Shown: positions 17,301 to 25,332 of the stretch, piece by piece
Layout: each line of letters starts with the position of its first letter
How positions within the stretch are numbered: position 1 is the first letter of the stretch
Assembly (NCBI RefSeq): GCF_001043915.1
Contig: NZ_LABX01000010.1
Span: 1-33,860, forward strand
Reading direction: 5' to 3'
Length of the DNA stretch: 33,860 nt
Source of the DNA: Methylobacterium aquaticum
GTDB taxonomy: Bacteria > Pseudomonadota > Alphaproteobacteria > Rhizobiales > Beijerinckiaceae
Translations under genes and position numbers: made by a program
Notes under the pieces: generated by a model
Told to the model about the DNA's origin: nothing
The model's database searches: none
Seen by the model: only the letters and a program-made list of their open reading frames with translations

Positions 17301-20300
17301 CTCCCCGTCGGCGCGGGCAGCATCATGCCAGAGTTTCTCAGCAAGCGGGACTGGAAGCCCGAGATTCCGTTCTCCGTCTCGTACAACACCGCACTCGGCG
17401 GAGCGGGGGGAGGTGGTGGCAAGGGGGGCAACGTCACTGTCACCAATTCCGGAAACCTGACGACCATCGGCAATTCCGCGTCGGCCATCTTCGCACAGTC
17501 CATCGGCGGCGGCGGCGGCAATGCCGGCAACGCGAACGTGTCAGGCGGCAAGATCATCAACCTGAAGAGCGCGACCGGCGGTGACGGCGGCGTCAACGGA
17601 GAGGGCGGCAAAGTCGAGATCAACAACAGCGGATCGATCGTCACGAAGGGAGCCTTGTCCTTCGGTATCCTGGCACAGTCGGTCGGCGGCGGCGGCGGAA
17701 CGGCCACCACCGGTGTCGACAAGTCCGGCTGGGATCCGCTGACGTCCATCAGCGAATTCGCCGGCTATCAGACCGTGACGGGCGGCCAGAATGGCGCGAA
17801 GGGCCGCGGGGGCGCGGTCACGGTCGAAAATAGCGGATCGATCAGCACGGGTGGGTACGAAGCCCACGGCATCCTGGCCCAGTCGATCGGCGGCGGCGGC
17901 GGCATCACCGTCCTGAACGTCAACGATCCCAACAGCCTGATCAGCCTGAAGGGCGCCCTCACGGCGGCAGAGAAGAAGGTCCTCTTCGACGCCTCTGGGA
18001 TCGACGTGGATAAGGAGATTTCCGCTCTCGACGCGTCGCAGAAGGCAAAGGACAAGACCAAGGACAACGACAAGAAGGCGACCATCGACGCCCGCGTCGG
18101 CGGCGACGGAGCGACCGAGGACGGTGGCGCGGTTACGGTCCGCGGAACCGGCTCGATCACGACCGGCGGCGTCGCGGCCTTCGGCATCCTCGCCCAGTCG
18201 ATCGGCGGCGGCGGCGGTCTCTCGACGAACGCGCAAGCGGATCTCGCCACGGCGGCGGGGCGCATCGGCGGGACCGGCGGCGCCGAGGGCAAGGGCGGCC
18301 AAGTGAGCGTCTCCCTGGACGGGAGCGCCCGGATCGAGACGGCCGGCATCGCTGCCTACGGTGTCTTCGCGCAATCGATCGGCGGCGGCGGCGGATATGG
18401 CGGCACGACGCCGAACGCGCCCGCCTTCGTGTCGACCGGCAAGGCTACCGGCAACGGCGGCAAGGTCGAGGTCACCCTCGACCGCGAGGCCTCCGTGCTG
18501 ACGCTGGGCCAGAAGGCCCACGGCGTCTTCGCGCAGAGCCTCGGCGGCGGCGGCGGCTGGGTCGCCGACCTGTCCGACCGGGCCGATTTCACCACAACGG
18601 GCGCGAGCCGCGACAAAGCCTCGGGCACGGGCGGCGCGATCGATGTGACGGTGAACGGGTCGATCACGACCCAGGGGTTGGACGCCTCCGCCATCGTCGT
18701 GCAGAGCGGTGTGCAGCGCACCGACGGCTCGATCGATTCCGCCAAGGCGGGCGGCCAGATCCAGATCGTCGTGGACGGCGCCGTCAGCGGCGGCAGCGGC
18801 AGCGGCGCCGCCATCCGCCTCGACGGTGGCCTCGCCAACACGATCAATGTGATGGGGCACGGCCAAGTCAGTGCCCTGTCGGGGCGCGCGATCCTCGGCT
18901 CGTTCGGCCAGGACACGCTGACCAACCGCGGCCTCATCGTCGGCGACATCGACCTGAGAGGGGTGACCTCGGGCGCGGGCGACGTCTTCGTGAACGGCGC
19001 CTTCGGCTCGAGCGCCGGCATCCTCCGCACGGGCGCGCACGGGATCGTCGATCTCGGCGCGAACGGTCAGATGACGAACCACGGCATCGTCGATATCGGC
19101 GGCGTCGGCCGGATCGCAGACCTCAAGGTGAACGGCAACTTCACCCAATCGTCCAGCGGTCAGTTGCTCATCGATATCGATCCGCTGGCCTCCGACAGCG
19201 CCCGGCGCAACGACCACCTGACCGTGACCGGTACGGCCGATCTGGGCGGCAAGGTGCAGCCGAACGTGGTCGGCAGCTTGCTTCCGGGCGACTACCCCTT
19301 CCTGACCGCGCACCGGATCCAGTCGCTGACCGCCGGTGCCCCGGACACGGCGATCCAATCCGATTCCGTGCCGATCTCCTGGGCCGTCGTGCAGAACAAG
19401 GACAGCGCTTTCCTGCGGCCGACCGCCAACTTCGTCTCGCCGCTGGGCATGACCCTGACCAGCGATCAGCGCGGTGCCGCCACGGCGCTTCAGGAAATGT
19501 GGAACGGAGGCTCGCGCCCGCAGGCCACCCTGTTCGCCGACTTCCTCTCGGTCCGCAGCAAGGCGGGCTACGCCGCCGCCCTCGACGAGCTCAATCCCGA
19601 ATCCATCCAGGACGTGCTCCACGGTCGCGCGTCGGAGGCACGGGCCGGACTGACCCGCGTGAACAGCTGCCCCGCCTTCACCGGCACCGGCACCCTGCTA
19701 CAGGAAGGCGATTGCGTGTGGGGCCGGGTGGCTGCGGGCCGCACCGCGATGTTCGGCACAGCCGACGACGGCGGATATCGGCAGAGCGCGCTCAGCTACC
19801 AGGGCGGTATGCAGACCGAGTTTGCCCGCGACTGGTTCTTTGGGCTGACCGGTGCCTATACCCGCGCCTACCTGCGCGACGCGGATCAGGTCACCGGCTC
19901 GATCACCGACGCGGCCGACGTCGCCGTGGCCCTCAAGCGTCAGATGGGGCCGTGGCTGTTCTCCGCCTCGACCAATGTCGGGTACGGATGGTCGCAGAAC
20001 CTCCGGTCTATCGACATCGGCAACGGCCGCTGGCTCGCCCACAGCAAATCCGAGGTTCTGACGGCCGCCAGCCGGTTGCGGGCGAGCTACCAGTTCCTGT
20101 TCGACAACTGGTACGTCCGGCCCTATGCCGAGGTCGACGTGCTCTACACCCATAGCCCCGGCTATGCGGAGACGGGGGCGCGGGCGCTCAACCTCAATGT
20201 CCGCGACCTGCACAAGACGCTGTTCGCCTTCAGCCCCAATGTCGAGATCGGCGGCCGCTACGACATCAGCACAGAGAGTTGGATCCGCCCCTACGGCAAG

Positions 20301-20537
20301 TTCGGCGTGACGATGCTGTCCGACGACAAGTTCGTCGGGCGGGCGAGCTTCCAGGGCAGCAACGGGCTCGGCCTGTTCTCGACGGCCGCGCGCATCCCGG
20401 ATTTCGTCGGCGACGTCGGACTCGGCATGCAGGTCCGGTTCGGCAACGGGATCGAGATGCTGGGCGAGTACCAGTCGCAGATCGGCGACCGCTTCCTCTC
20501 CCACACCGGCAGCGTTCGCCTGCAGGCGCGCTTCTGA
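14355..20537 (+). CDS. Large autotransporter adhesin-like protein with glycine-rich repeat passenger
   Basis: 2060 residues from ATG 14355; an in-frame TTG at 14274 is less likely because it puts a charged 27-residue lead ahead of the normal signal region. A signal peptide ends near LLAIALAAPAMA (about residue 40). The passenger (about 40-1780) is built of roughly 70-110-residue units, each ending in a version of AQSIGGGGGxGG preceded by V.N.GSI.T.G; I count about 17 such motifs. The repeat predicts a beta-solenoid. The final ~275 residues, starting near CVWGRVAAGR, form the autotransporter beta-barrel and end in ...VRLQARF with the terminal Phe recognised by the BAM machinery. A surface or adhesive role is inferred from architecture. 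No passenger protease motif is visible. A terminator follows at 20572. Confidence 0.93.
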   Translation: MSFVSAPTFRQVAPAFHETRLALRAGVSLLAIALAAPAMAADRPVPTVSRGANGADGSAGFFGIKSRDATAGLAGEAVNLADVDVAAAQKSPTTTVEIGSAGGNGGWGAVSGWASVPGADAGSAANVTVSLNDGLDGRGDQKSAAPRLWVYSRGGKGGGSLKDVGAGGSAGSVGLTLSSTVSTEGAAFLGLRVSSIGGAAGYGGTDASIAGAKKGGASGDVSLEILASGGVSTTGRGATAVIVESLGGAGSERGMGTFYSNPFVTEGGASGTASLKNGGHIKTQGDYAIGALVQSVGGTGGEQQTTGGGQPGAKGGAADTVVATGDGSILTSGQYAFGLLAQSVGGKGGKGGGASFSGGDGGDAGNGAAVTVTNHGSVETRGLGAIGVIAQSVGGGKPLDALQVVPVKDRTGGGAGGFGGGVFFGSGGAGGQGGLGGTVEVVNDGSILTSGNKAPAILAQSIGGGGGGGGRAEAFGFFFDVALGGDGGIGGKGQDVTVTSKATRADGTAATITTKGDESSAILAQSVGGGGGIGGDGVSRAVGLIVTVATSNGGAGGKGNGAGTVKVENGAALATDGSRAYGVQAMSIGGGGGAGGTSVATAIGASVPKKVPINIIIASAQGGSGGEGATGGRVEVTNSGTVRTGGGDASGILAMSVGGGGGTGGLADTFSLAATDKEDLSISVNTALGGSGGTGGTAEMVKVTNSGAIKTTGAQAAGIAAYSIGGGGGVGGSADVMQRAVGKGYAMAINGVLGGTGGSGNKGGRVEITNTGAIEAQGYAANGIHAMSVGGGGGAGGSGTVKTITGIKADDLGIAGGGSETVVGLIPVKPKTMSINGVVGGSGGKGGDAGSVDVTNAGSIRTLESDARGIFAQSIGGGGGAAPIGMAEPSNKVQLSQVVGGKGGAAGDGGDVTVRNAGAVETIRDGAYAIQAQSVGGGGGSGGSASSTSGDSFTKELAKDTGKAIGTGMMLAWKSLDDIFRSLPVGAGSIMPEFLSKRDWKPEIPFSVSYNTALGGAGGGGGKGGNVTVTNSGNLTTIGNSASAIFAQSIGGGGGNAGNANVSGGKIINLKSATGGDGGVNGEGGKVEINNSGSIVTKGALSFGILAQSVGGGGGTATTGVDKSGWDPLTSISEFAGYQTVTGGQNGAKGRGGAVTVENSGSISTGGYEAHGILAQSIGGGGGITVLNVNDPNSLISLKGALTAAEKKVLFDASGIDVDKEISALDASQKAKDKTKDNDKKATIDARVGGDGATEDGGAVTVRGTGSITTGGVAAFGILAQSIGGGGGLSTNAQADLATAAGRIGGTGGAEGKGGQVSVSLDGSARIETAGIAAYGVFAQSIGGGGGYGGTTPNAPAFVSTGKATGNGGKVEVTLDREASVLTLGQKAHGVFAQSLGGGGGWVADLSDRADFTTTGASRDKASGTGGAIDVTVNGSITTQGLDASAIVVQSGVQRTDGSIDSAKAGGQIQIVVDGAVSGGSGSGAAIRLDGGLANTINVMGHGQVSALSGRAILGSFGQDTLTNRGLIVGDIDLRGVTSGAGDVFVNGAFGSSAGILRTGAHGIVDLGANGQMTNHGIVDIGGVGRIADLKVNGNFTQSSSGQLLIDIDPLASDSARRNDHLTVTGTADLGGKVQPNVVGSLLPGDYPFLTAHRIQSLTAGAPDTAIQSDSVPISWAVVQNKDSAFLRPTANFVSPLGMTLTSDQRGAATALQEMWNGGSRPQATLFADFLSVRSKAGYAAALDELNPESIQDVLHGRASEARAGLTRVNSCPAFTGTGTLLQEGDCVWGRVAAGRTAMFGTADDGGYRQSALSYQGGMQTEFARDWFFGLTGAYTRAYLRDADQVTGSITDAADVAVALKRQMGPWLFSASTNVGYGWSQNLRSIDIGNGRWLAHSKSEVLTAASRLRASYQFLFDNWYVRPYAEVDVLYTHSPGYAETGARALNLNVRDLHKTLFAFSPNVEIGGRYDISTESWIRPYGKFGVTMLSDDKFVGRASFQGSNGLGLFSTAARIPDFVGDVGLGMQVRFGNGIEMLGEYQSQIGDRFLSHTGSVRLQARF

Positions 20538-20571
20538 GGAGCATCTGCCCTCCCATCCATCATAACAAGGA

Positions 20572-20610
20572 GGCGGGTTCTTCGAGATACGGACCCGCCT
20601 TCGGGTTTTT
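20572..20610 (+). terminator. Intrinsic terminator after the autotransporter
   Basis: GGCGGGT (20572-20578) pairs with ACCCGCC (20593-20599); the following TTCGGGTTTTT supplies a U-tract. It starts 34 bp after the autotransporter stop. Confidence 0.75.
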
Positions 20611-20914
20611 CGATATTCGATACCCTAAGAATGTGGGAAAGATTGCAGAAAATCTGGACGGCACCACCCCTGATGACGGTCCGGCGAAGCCGCAGGATCG
20701 AGAGTGCGGCAGGCGACGGCGCCTTCATGGGACGATCTATCCCGCCCCTCGGCGAGCACCGAACCCACCAAAGTTTGACGAACCGTTGCCGGTCGTGCCG
20801 AATGCCAGCTTGGGCAGCCCGCATCCTGGGTGTCGCTAGGAGAACACCGCGGCAGCAGGCATGGGATTGCGATCACCGTGGAAGGCGGATCTCGTCAGCT
20901 CTGGAGGCGATCCT

Positions 20915-21049
20915 TCAGCCCAGCCGTGCACCCTCGTGAACCAAGTGAGCCATGGCCTGGCCGTGCGTGAGCCCCGAGGCAATCACCTCTCGGCCGCAGT
21001 AGATCGTATAGTTGCCGTCCTCGATCCCGACGATGCGGATCTCAGGCAT
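20915..21049 (-). CDS. 44-residue small protein with a strong ribosome binding site
   Basis: ATG 21049-21047 to TGA 20917-20915. The peptide begins MPEIRIVGIEDGNYTIYCGR and ends HLVHEGARLG. GAGGAG lies six bases upstream of the ATG, one of the best Shine-Dalgarno sites in the window, which argues that it is a real gene despite its size. It looks like a small soluble alpha/beta protein; I do not recognise the family. Its start is 19 bp from the left inverted repeat of the IS4-type element, so the insertion has separated it from whatever lay upstream, probably including its promoter. Confidence 0.6.
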   Translation of the reverse strand: MPEIRIVGIEDGNYTIYCGREVIASGLTHGQAMAHLVHEGARLG

Positions 21050-21068
21050 GGAGCGCTCCTCTAAGAGC

Positions 21069-22509
21069 CATGCCTTTTAAGGTGTTATCTTGGCCATTAG
21101 CTTGGCCTTTTCGAGCACCCTGGCGGTGGCGACATGCTCACGCGCCACGGTCGCCGCTACGTAGGGCTTGTCGACCTTGCGCTTGGGACCACGCGGGCTG
21201 GTTGCAATCTGCCCAACGTCAACCCGCTCCGCCAACGCCAGCAAGCGGGCTGCGACGCTCGCTGCATCGTCCTGGCCGTTCAACACGGCGGCATACCCCA
21301 GCGCTACCATCAGCCCCTCGTACCCGGCACTGATCTGGCGGCCCAGGTGGAACACCGAGACCCGCGGCTCGGGCCCATGCACCGTCTCGATGCACGCGCT
21401 CAAAAGGCTCAGCACGTTGTAAGCCAGGACCGCAGAGGCAAACCCCAACACCGCGGCCCGTGGGCGACCCAGGCGGCCGGCCTCGCTGTGCAGCACCCGC
21501 TCCAGGCGCAGGAACAGCCCCTCGATCCGCCAGCGTCGCCGATACACCTGCGCGATCTGCGCCGCGCTGACGCTCGCGGGCAGGTCGCTCCACAGCCAGA
21601 TCGTCCGATCGCCCTCCGTCGTCGGCTCCGTCAGGCTGAGCGCGATGCGCCGCCAGGGGATCTGGCTCCCCTCCAGGGTGATGCTCTGCTCGCGCAGCGT
21701 GCCGGTCTCGCAGGAGCCGCACTCCTGCCACTCTCCCTGCGCGCCCAGGCGGGGATGGTTGCCGTGCTGGCGCACCACGAAGTGGCTGCCCGCCGCGACC
21801 AGACCCTCCAGCCAGGTCCGGACACAGAAGTGCCGATCGGCGACCCAGACCTGGCCGGGCGCGGCGCCATCCAGGAGAGCCCGGGCCAGCGTCCGCTCGT
21901 CGGCATAGGCGTCTTCAGCCGCCACCAGGTCGACGGCCAAGCCGGTATCGGGATCGTAGACCACCAGGGTCAGCCCCGGCAGGGCGGCGCCGCGACGCGC
22001 ACGCAGAGGCTTCAGGCGCTTGTCGCTGCCGGGCAGATGGTTGCCGTCCAGCACGCGCAGCGCGTAGCCCGGCAGGCTCGGATGGCCGGTGCCAGCGGCT
22101 GTCATCACCGGGGCCAGCCGGGCCGCACTGCCGCGCACGAGGGCGCGCAGCAGCGCGGGTTCGGACCGGTTGACCCTGTCGTCGAGCGCGGGAAGCGAGA
22201 CGGTCAGGTCTTCGGCTTCGCGGGCTGCCGCATGCAGGGAGGAGCGCAGGCCGAGCGCCACGAGCATCATCAGCCTGACGACGGTGGAGAGCAGCAACTC
22301 CCGCGTGTGCTGCCATTGTCGATGCTGGTCGAACACGTCGTCGACCCAGCCCGCCGGCAGCGCGTGTTCCAGGGCCGTGCGGGCCATCAGGCTTGTCGGC
22401 GCATGCTTCTCGAACCGTTCGATGACCGCAGACCAGAGCGGATCGGATCCTTGCAATCCTTCAGTCATCGCAAGGATATAGTCACGATAGTCGTACCTTA
22501 AAAGGCATG
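21069..22509 (-). mobile_element. Complete IS4-type insertion sequence
   Basis: A 1441-bp element bounded by perfect 15-bp inverted repeats: CATGCCTTTTAAGGT at 21069-21083 and its reverse complement at 22495-22509. It carries a single intact transposase gene on the minus strand. The transposase stop codon (21079-21077) lies inside the left inverted repeat. I see no clear target-site duplication: the flanks CTCTAAGAGC and TGCCTCAGAGC resemble each other but are not aligned directly next to the ends. Both the open frame and the ends are intact, so the element could still be active. Confidence 0.9.
21077..22468 (-). CDS. IS4-family DDE transposase
   Basis: 463 residues, full length. The catalytic triad is visible: D141 in VLDGNHLP, D211 in WVADRHF and E316 in the signature YRRRWRIEGLF, which fits the Y-(2)-R-(3)-E spacing of IS4 elements with R323 in place of the usual distal lysine. 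An alpha-helical N-terminal region (about 1-100) would bind the inverted repeats. It catalyses cut-and-paste or copy-in movement of the element. There is no frameshift or stop inside the frame. ATG 22468 is 27 bp inside the right inverted repeat. Confidence 0.93.
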   Translation of the reverse strand: MTEGLQGSDPLWSAVIERFEKHAPTSLMARTALEHALPAGWVDDVFDQHRQWQHTRELLLSTVVRLMMLVALGLRSSLHAAAREAEDLTVSLPALDDRVNRSEPALLRALVRGSAARLAPVMTAAGTGHPSLPGYALRVLDGNHLPGSDKRLKPLRARRGAALPGLTLVVYDPDTGLAVDLVAAEDAYADERTLARALLDGAAPGQVWVADRHFCVRTWLEGLVAAGSHFVVRQHGNHPRLGAQGEWQECGSCETGTLREQSITLEGSQIPWRRIALSLTEPTTEGDRTIWLWSDLPASVSAAQIAQVYRRRWRIEGLFLRLERVLHSEAGRLGRPRAAVLGFASAVLAYNVLSLLSACIETVHGPEPRVSVFHLGRQISAGYEGLMVALGYAAVLNGQDDAASVAARLLALAERVDVGQIATSPRGPKRKVDKPYVAATVAREHVATARVLEKAKLMAKITP

Positions 22510-23108
22510 TGCCTCAGAGCCCCGTTCCGGTGCCGTTTGACAGGGGTGCGAGGTCGGAGTGGGAGCGGTTGCGTCCGCGGTCATTTGGACTCGGCCTTCC
22601 GCGCGTAGGGCGAGGCGTGACAAGAGCCGATACATGCCTGAACCGCGGGGTTGCCGACAAGCTTGGTAGCATGGGAAGGTATCGCGATCGTAGCCACGGC
22701 GGGGGGGCAGGTGCCCTAGGCTCCCCTCAACGAGTTCGTAAAGATCCTCCTGGACTACCGGCTGGAGGCCAAAAAGACGGAGGCGCTTCAACCCCAGACC
22801 GCCAGGGACATCGCGGTTATGGCCGGCGGCCCGGGCGCGGGCACCGCTGACTTGGAACCGCCCCACCGCCCACCTGTTGGTGCGCGGATCTTCAGGACCC
22901 CGAGACCCGACCTTCAGCCCCGCCGGTCCCAGCCGAGCGGCGTTTTTCGTTTCTGGCCCCACCCTCCGCGACGGCACCTCGCGGCGCTCATGGCCTCAGG
23001 ACATGGCTTGCCGGAAAGCTGCTGGCGGTGCTTCTGCTGCATCGATCTGTCGGGCTCCTCGTGGCGGACCCCCGATCACTGTCGCGCCCTGTCGCTCCAG
23101 AGGACAAG
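22510..23108. other. 600-bp region without a recognisable gene
   Basis: Open frames exist on both strands but lack family motifs and Shine-Dalgarno sites. A short plus-strand stretch near 22730-22845 reads LNEFVKILLDYRLEAKKTEA, then LQPQTARDIAVMAGGPG, which looks protein-like and may be the remains of a gene broken before the IS insertion; the family could not be named. A Shine-Dalgarno-like AGAGGA (23099-23104) belongs to the next gene. Confidence 0.4.
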
Positions 23109-24740
23109 ATGCTCCGCCTTCCCACGTTGCTCCTCCTCAATGGTGTCGCCTTCACTGCAACCCCGGCCATCGCCCGGGACCCCGTTCGGGCTGATCGCTT
23201 CGAGCACGTCGATCACGACAGCCTCGGGATTAGCGGTCAGGCCCGGACGCACGACAGCGTCGTCGCTCCACAGGTTGCAACCGACGCGCTCAAGGTTCGG
23301 GGTCGCCCGGTACTCGGCCTGCGCGAGATCAATGCCGGCGACCCGCAATATGCCGGCGGCGTGATTCCGGACTGCACCGGAGTTGGCGTCGGGACTGATG
23401 CCGGGCCAGCGCTCCGCGCCGCCGCTGCCGCCTGGGTTGCGGCAGGCCCCGGCGCGGTCCTGCGGGTGCCGGCCGGGCGCTACCGCCTCGCCACCGCGAT
23501 CGACCTCAACCTCAACGGCCAGGCCGGCATGGTGTTCGACGCCTCCGACGCCACATTCACACCCGACAAGACGGCTTTCCGGGCACTCGACTTCCACAAC
23601 GGCCTGCAAGCGGTGATCAAGGCTCGGTTCGTCGAGGGCGGCCCCTTCGGCGGATGGGCGGCAAAGCAGCCGTATCCGGTCGATTACGGCGCAGTCGCCG
23701 ACGCAGTCGAGGCCGGCGGGCAAGAGGCGATCCGCATCTCCGGGATCACCGGCTACTCGGTCGATCTCACCGCCGAGAACTACGCCGGGCGTCTCCTGAG
23801 GGTGGCGCGTGCGCGCAGCGGCGAGCCGACGACGGGCGGCATCAAGGGCGTGATCCGCACCTCGCGCGGGCGTGACCTGAGCAGGCCGCGAGTGGGCCAA
23901 AGCCTGTTCACCGACAACGGCAAAAACCCGTTCACCGGATACTGGGGCCACCTCGACGGTCTGCACAACGATTTCGACGCCTACGCGCCGGTGTGGCGCG
24001 ATGTGAACGATGTCGCGATCTCCTATCTCGACGGGGCATACGCCTACAACGGCCCAAGCCTGCAAGGGGTCGGCGTATTCAAGGGCGGCATCATTTACGT
24101 CGGCGACATCGACAGCAACGCCAGAAATGTGCATTTCGACGTCTCTCCGTCTCCGGTGACTGGTCGTCTGTCAAGCCGACTGTCCATCAATCAGCTGACT
24201 ATGCTCAATGCGGGCAACGGTCTGCGGATCGAAACACCGGACCCATCCGCACGGGCTGCCGACATCCGTCAGGTCACGATGGTCGGTTCTGGTCCCGGCA
24301 AAGGCGCCGACCTGTCGTTCGGCAACGCGGCCACCCTCAACAACGCAAAAGGCGTCTTGATCGGAGCCCTGGTCGGCGAGGGCTACGGAGGATCGCTTCT
24401 CGCCGTAACGGGCGCCGCGAGCGACGACGTGCGCGTCGGCCTCTACGCCAAGGGGCTCAGTGGCAATTTCACGTTCATCGCGCCCGAAGTGACAGGGCGA
24501 GTGCAGCTCTCAGGCCGAATGAGCGACCCCATTCCAGGCCGATCAGTCCTGACGGTCGGGGGCAATACCCCGGTGCGTCTCGACAATCTCGATGTCTCTG
24601 CGTCGAACGGGGCGTCATTGATCAACGTGGCGTCCGCCAGCAACCGGGTGCGCTGGGTCTCAGGCTCCAAATCCGGTACGGCCCCGCTCTACGCGGACAA
24701 GCCCCCGGCCTACGTCGCGCCGGCAGTGGAATTGCCATAA
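23109..24740 (+). CDS. Secreted right-handed beta-helix protein
   Basis: 543 residues from ATG 23109, chosen because AGAGGA lies four bases upstream and the product opens with a signal peptide (LPTLLLLNGVAFTATPAIA, cleavage near residue 24); a longer in-frame start at 23028 would bury it. Residues about 90-160 contain the pattern GVGTDAGPALRAAAAAW, VLRVPAGRYRLATAIDLN, seen at the start of pectate-lyase-3/tailspike-like beta-helices. The rest is rich in short beta-strand repeats with Asn and Gly turns. Such proteins bind or cut polysaccharide, but no catalytic residues could be assigned. It is a single gene flanked by an IS-scarred region and a umuC remnant, consistent with horizontal acquisition. 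Confidence 0.7.
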   Translation: MLRLPTLLLLNGVAFTATPAIARDPVRADRFEHVDHDSLGISGQARTHDSVVAPQVATDALKVRGRPVLGLREINAGDPQYAGGVIPDCTGVGVGTDAGPALRAAAAAWVAAGPGAVLRVPAGRYRLATAIDLNLNGQAGMVFDASDATFTPDKTAFRALDFHNGLQAVIKARFVEGGPFGGWAAKQPYPVDYGAVADAVEAGGQEAIRISGITGYSVDLTAENYAGRLLRVARARSGEPTTGGIKGVIRTSRGRDLSRPRVGQSLFTDNGKNPFTGYWGHLDGLHNDFDAYAPVWRDVNDVAISYLDGAYAYNGPSLQGVGVFKGGIIYVGDIDSNARNVHFDVSPSPVTGRLSSRLSINQLTMLNAGNGLRIETPDPSARAADIRQVTMVGSGPGKGADLSFGNAATLNNAKGVLIGALVGEGYGGSLLAVTGAASDDVRVGLYAKGLSGNFTFIAPEVTGRVQLSGRMSDPIPGRSVLTVGGNTPVRLDNLDVSASNGASLINVASASNRVRWVSGSKSGTAPLYADKPPAYVAPAVELP

Positions 24741-24764
24741 GGCCACCATCGGCGAAAGCATGGC

Positions 24765-25292
24765 GGTGTCGAGACGGGCTCGGCCTCCAAAGCCGACTCG
24801 ATCAGGCGGTGGCAGCGCACACGATGCGGCACGACGGACGCGCCGTCTCGGCCGTCACGGTCTTCTCCCACACCAGCGAGCACGACCGCGGCGCCCCCCG
24901 ATGCGCTCGGTCTCGACGGTGGTTGACCTGCCGGAGGCGACGAACGACAGCCGCCACCCAATCCAGGCGGCGCTCCACGGCGTGGCGAAGACCTGGAAGG
25001 AGCAGAGGGGCCGACGCCCTGGCGCTACAGCAAGGCCGGGCTGGTCACGAAGGATCTCGTGCTGCTCGACGGGGCGCCCCGCCCGCTGTTCGATGCCCTT
25101 GACCGGGAGAAGTCCGGTGCGCTGATGGCTGCGATGGATGCCTGCAACAGCCGGTTCGGGAGTGGCGCCGTGGTGCCGGCGCGGGCGGGGCTGGTCGAGA
25201 AGCGCACCTGGTCGACGAAGTTCGAGATGCGCTCGCCACGGTTCACGACGCGGCTGAGCGAGGTGCCGACGGTTCGTGCAGCCGTTCAGTGA
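24765..25292 (+). pseudogene. umuC C-terminal remnant, two frameshifts
   Basis: Three consecutive plus-strand frames together spell the C-terminal third of a Y-family polymerase UmuC. The first (about 24765-24900) gives LDQAVAAHTMRHDGRAVSAV. The second (about 24902-25015) gives SVSTVVDLPEATNDSRHPIQ, then AALHGVAKTWKEQRG. The third (about 25016-25292) gives RYSKAGLVTKDLVLLDGA, DREKSGALMAAMDACNSRFG, LVEKRTWSTKFEMRSPRFTT and RLSEVPTVR. The last block matches the C-terminal domain specific to UmuC. The catalytic palm and the partner umuD are missing, so this is a dead relic of a mutagenic SOS cassette. Confidence 0.8.
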
Positions 25293-25332
25293 AATCGCCT
25301 GCACCTTGGCGGCTCAACGACGACGCCGAGCC

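Noticed and set aside
20611..20914. A gene between the autotransporter terminator and the small 44-codon gene
   Set aside because: Open frames on both strands lack motifs, start context and protein-like composition; the interval appears empty.
21059..22520. Target-site duplication flanking the IS4-type element
   Set aside because: Flanks share only a loose CTC.AGAGC resemblance and it is not adjacent to both ends, so I do not call a duplication.
22498..22977. 159-codon minus-strand open frame next to the IS right end
   Set aside because: No motif, no Shine-Dalgarno, and it runs through the IS inverted repeat; composition is unlike the confirmed genes.
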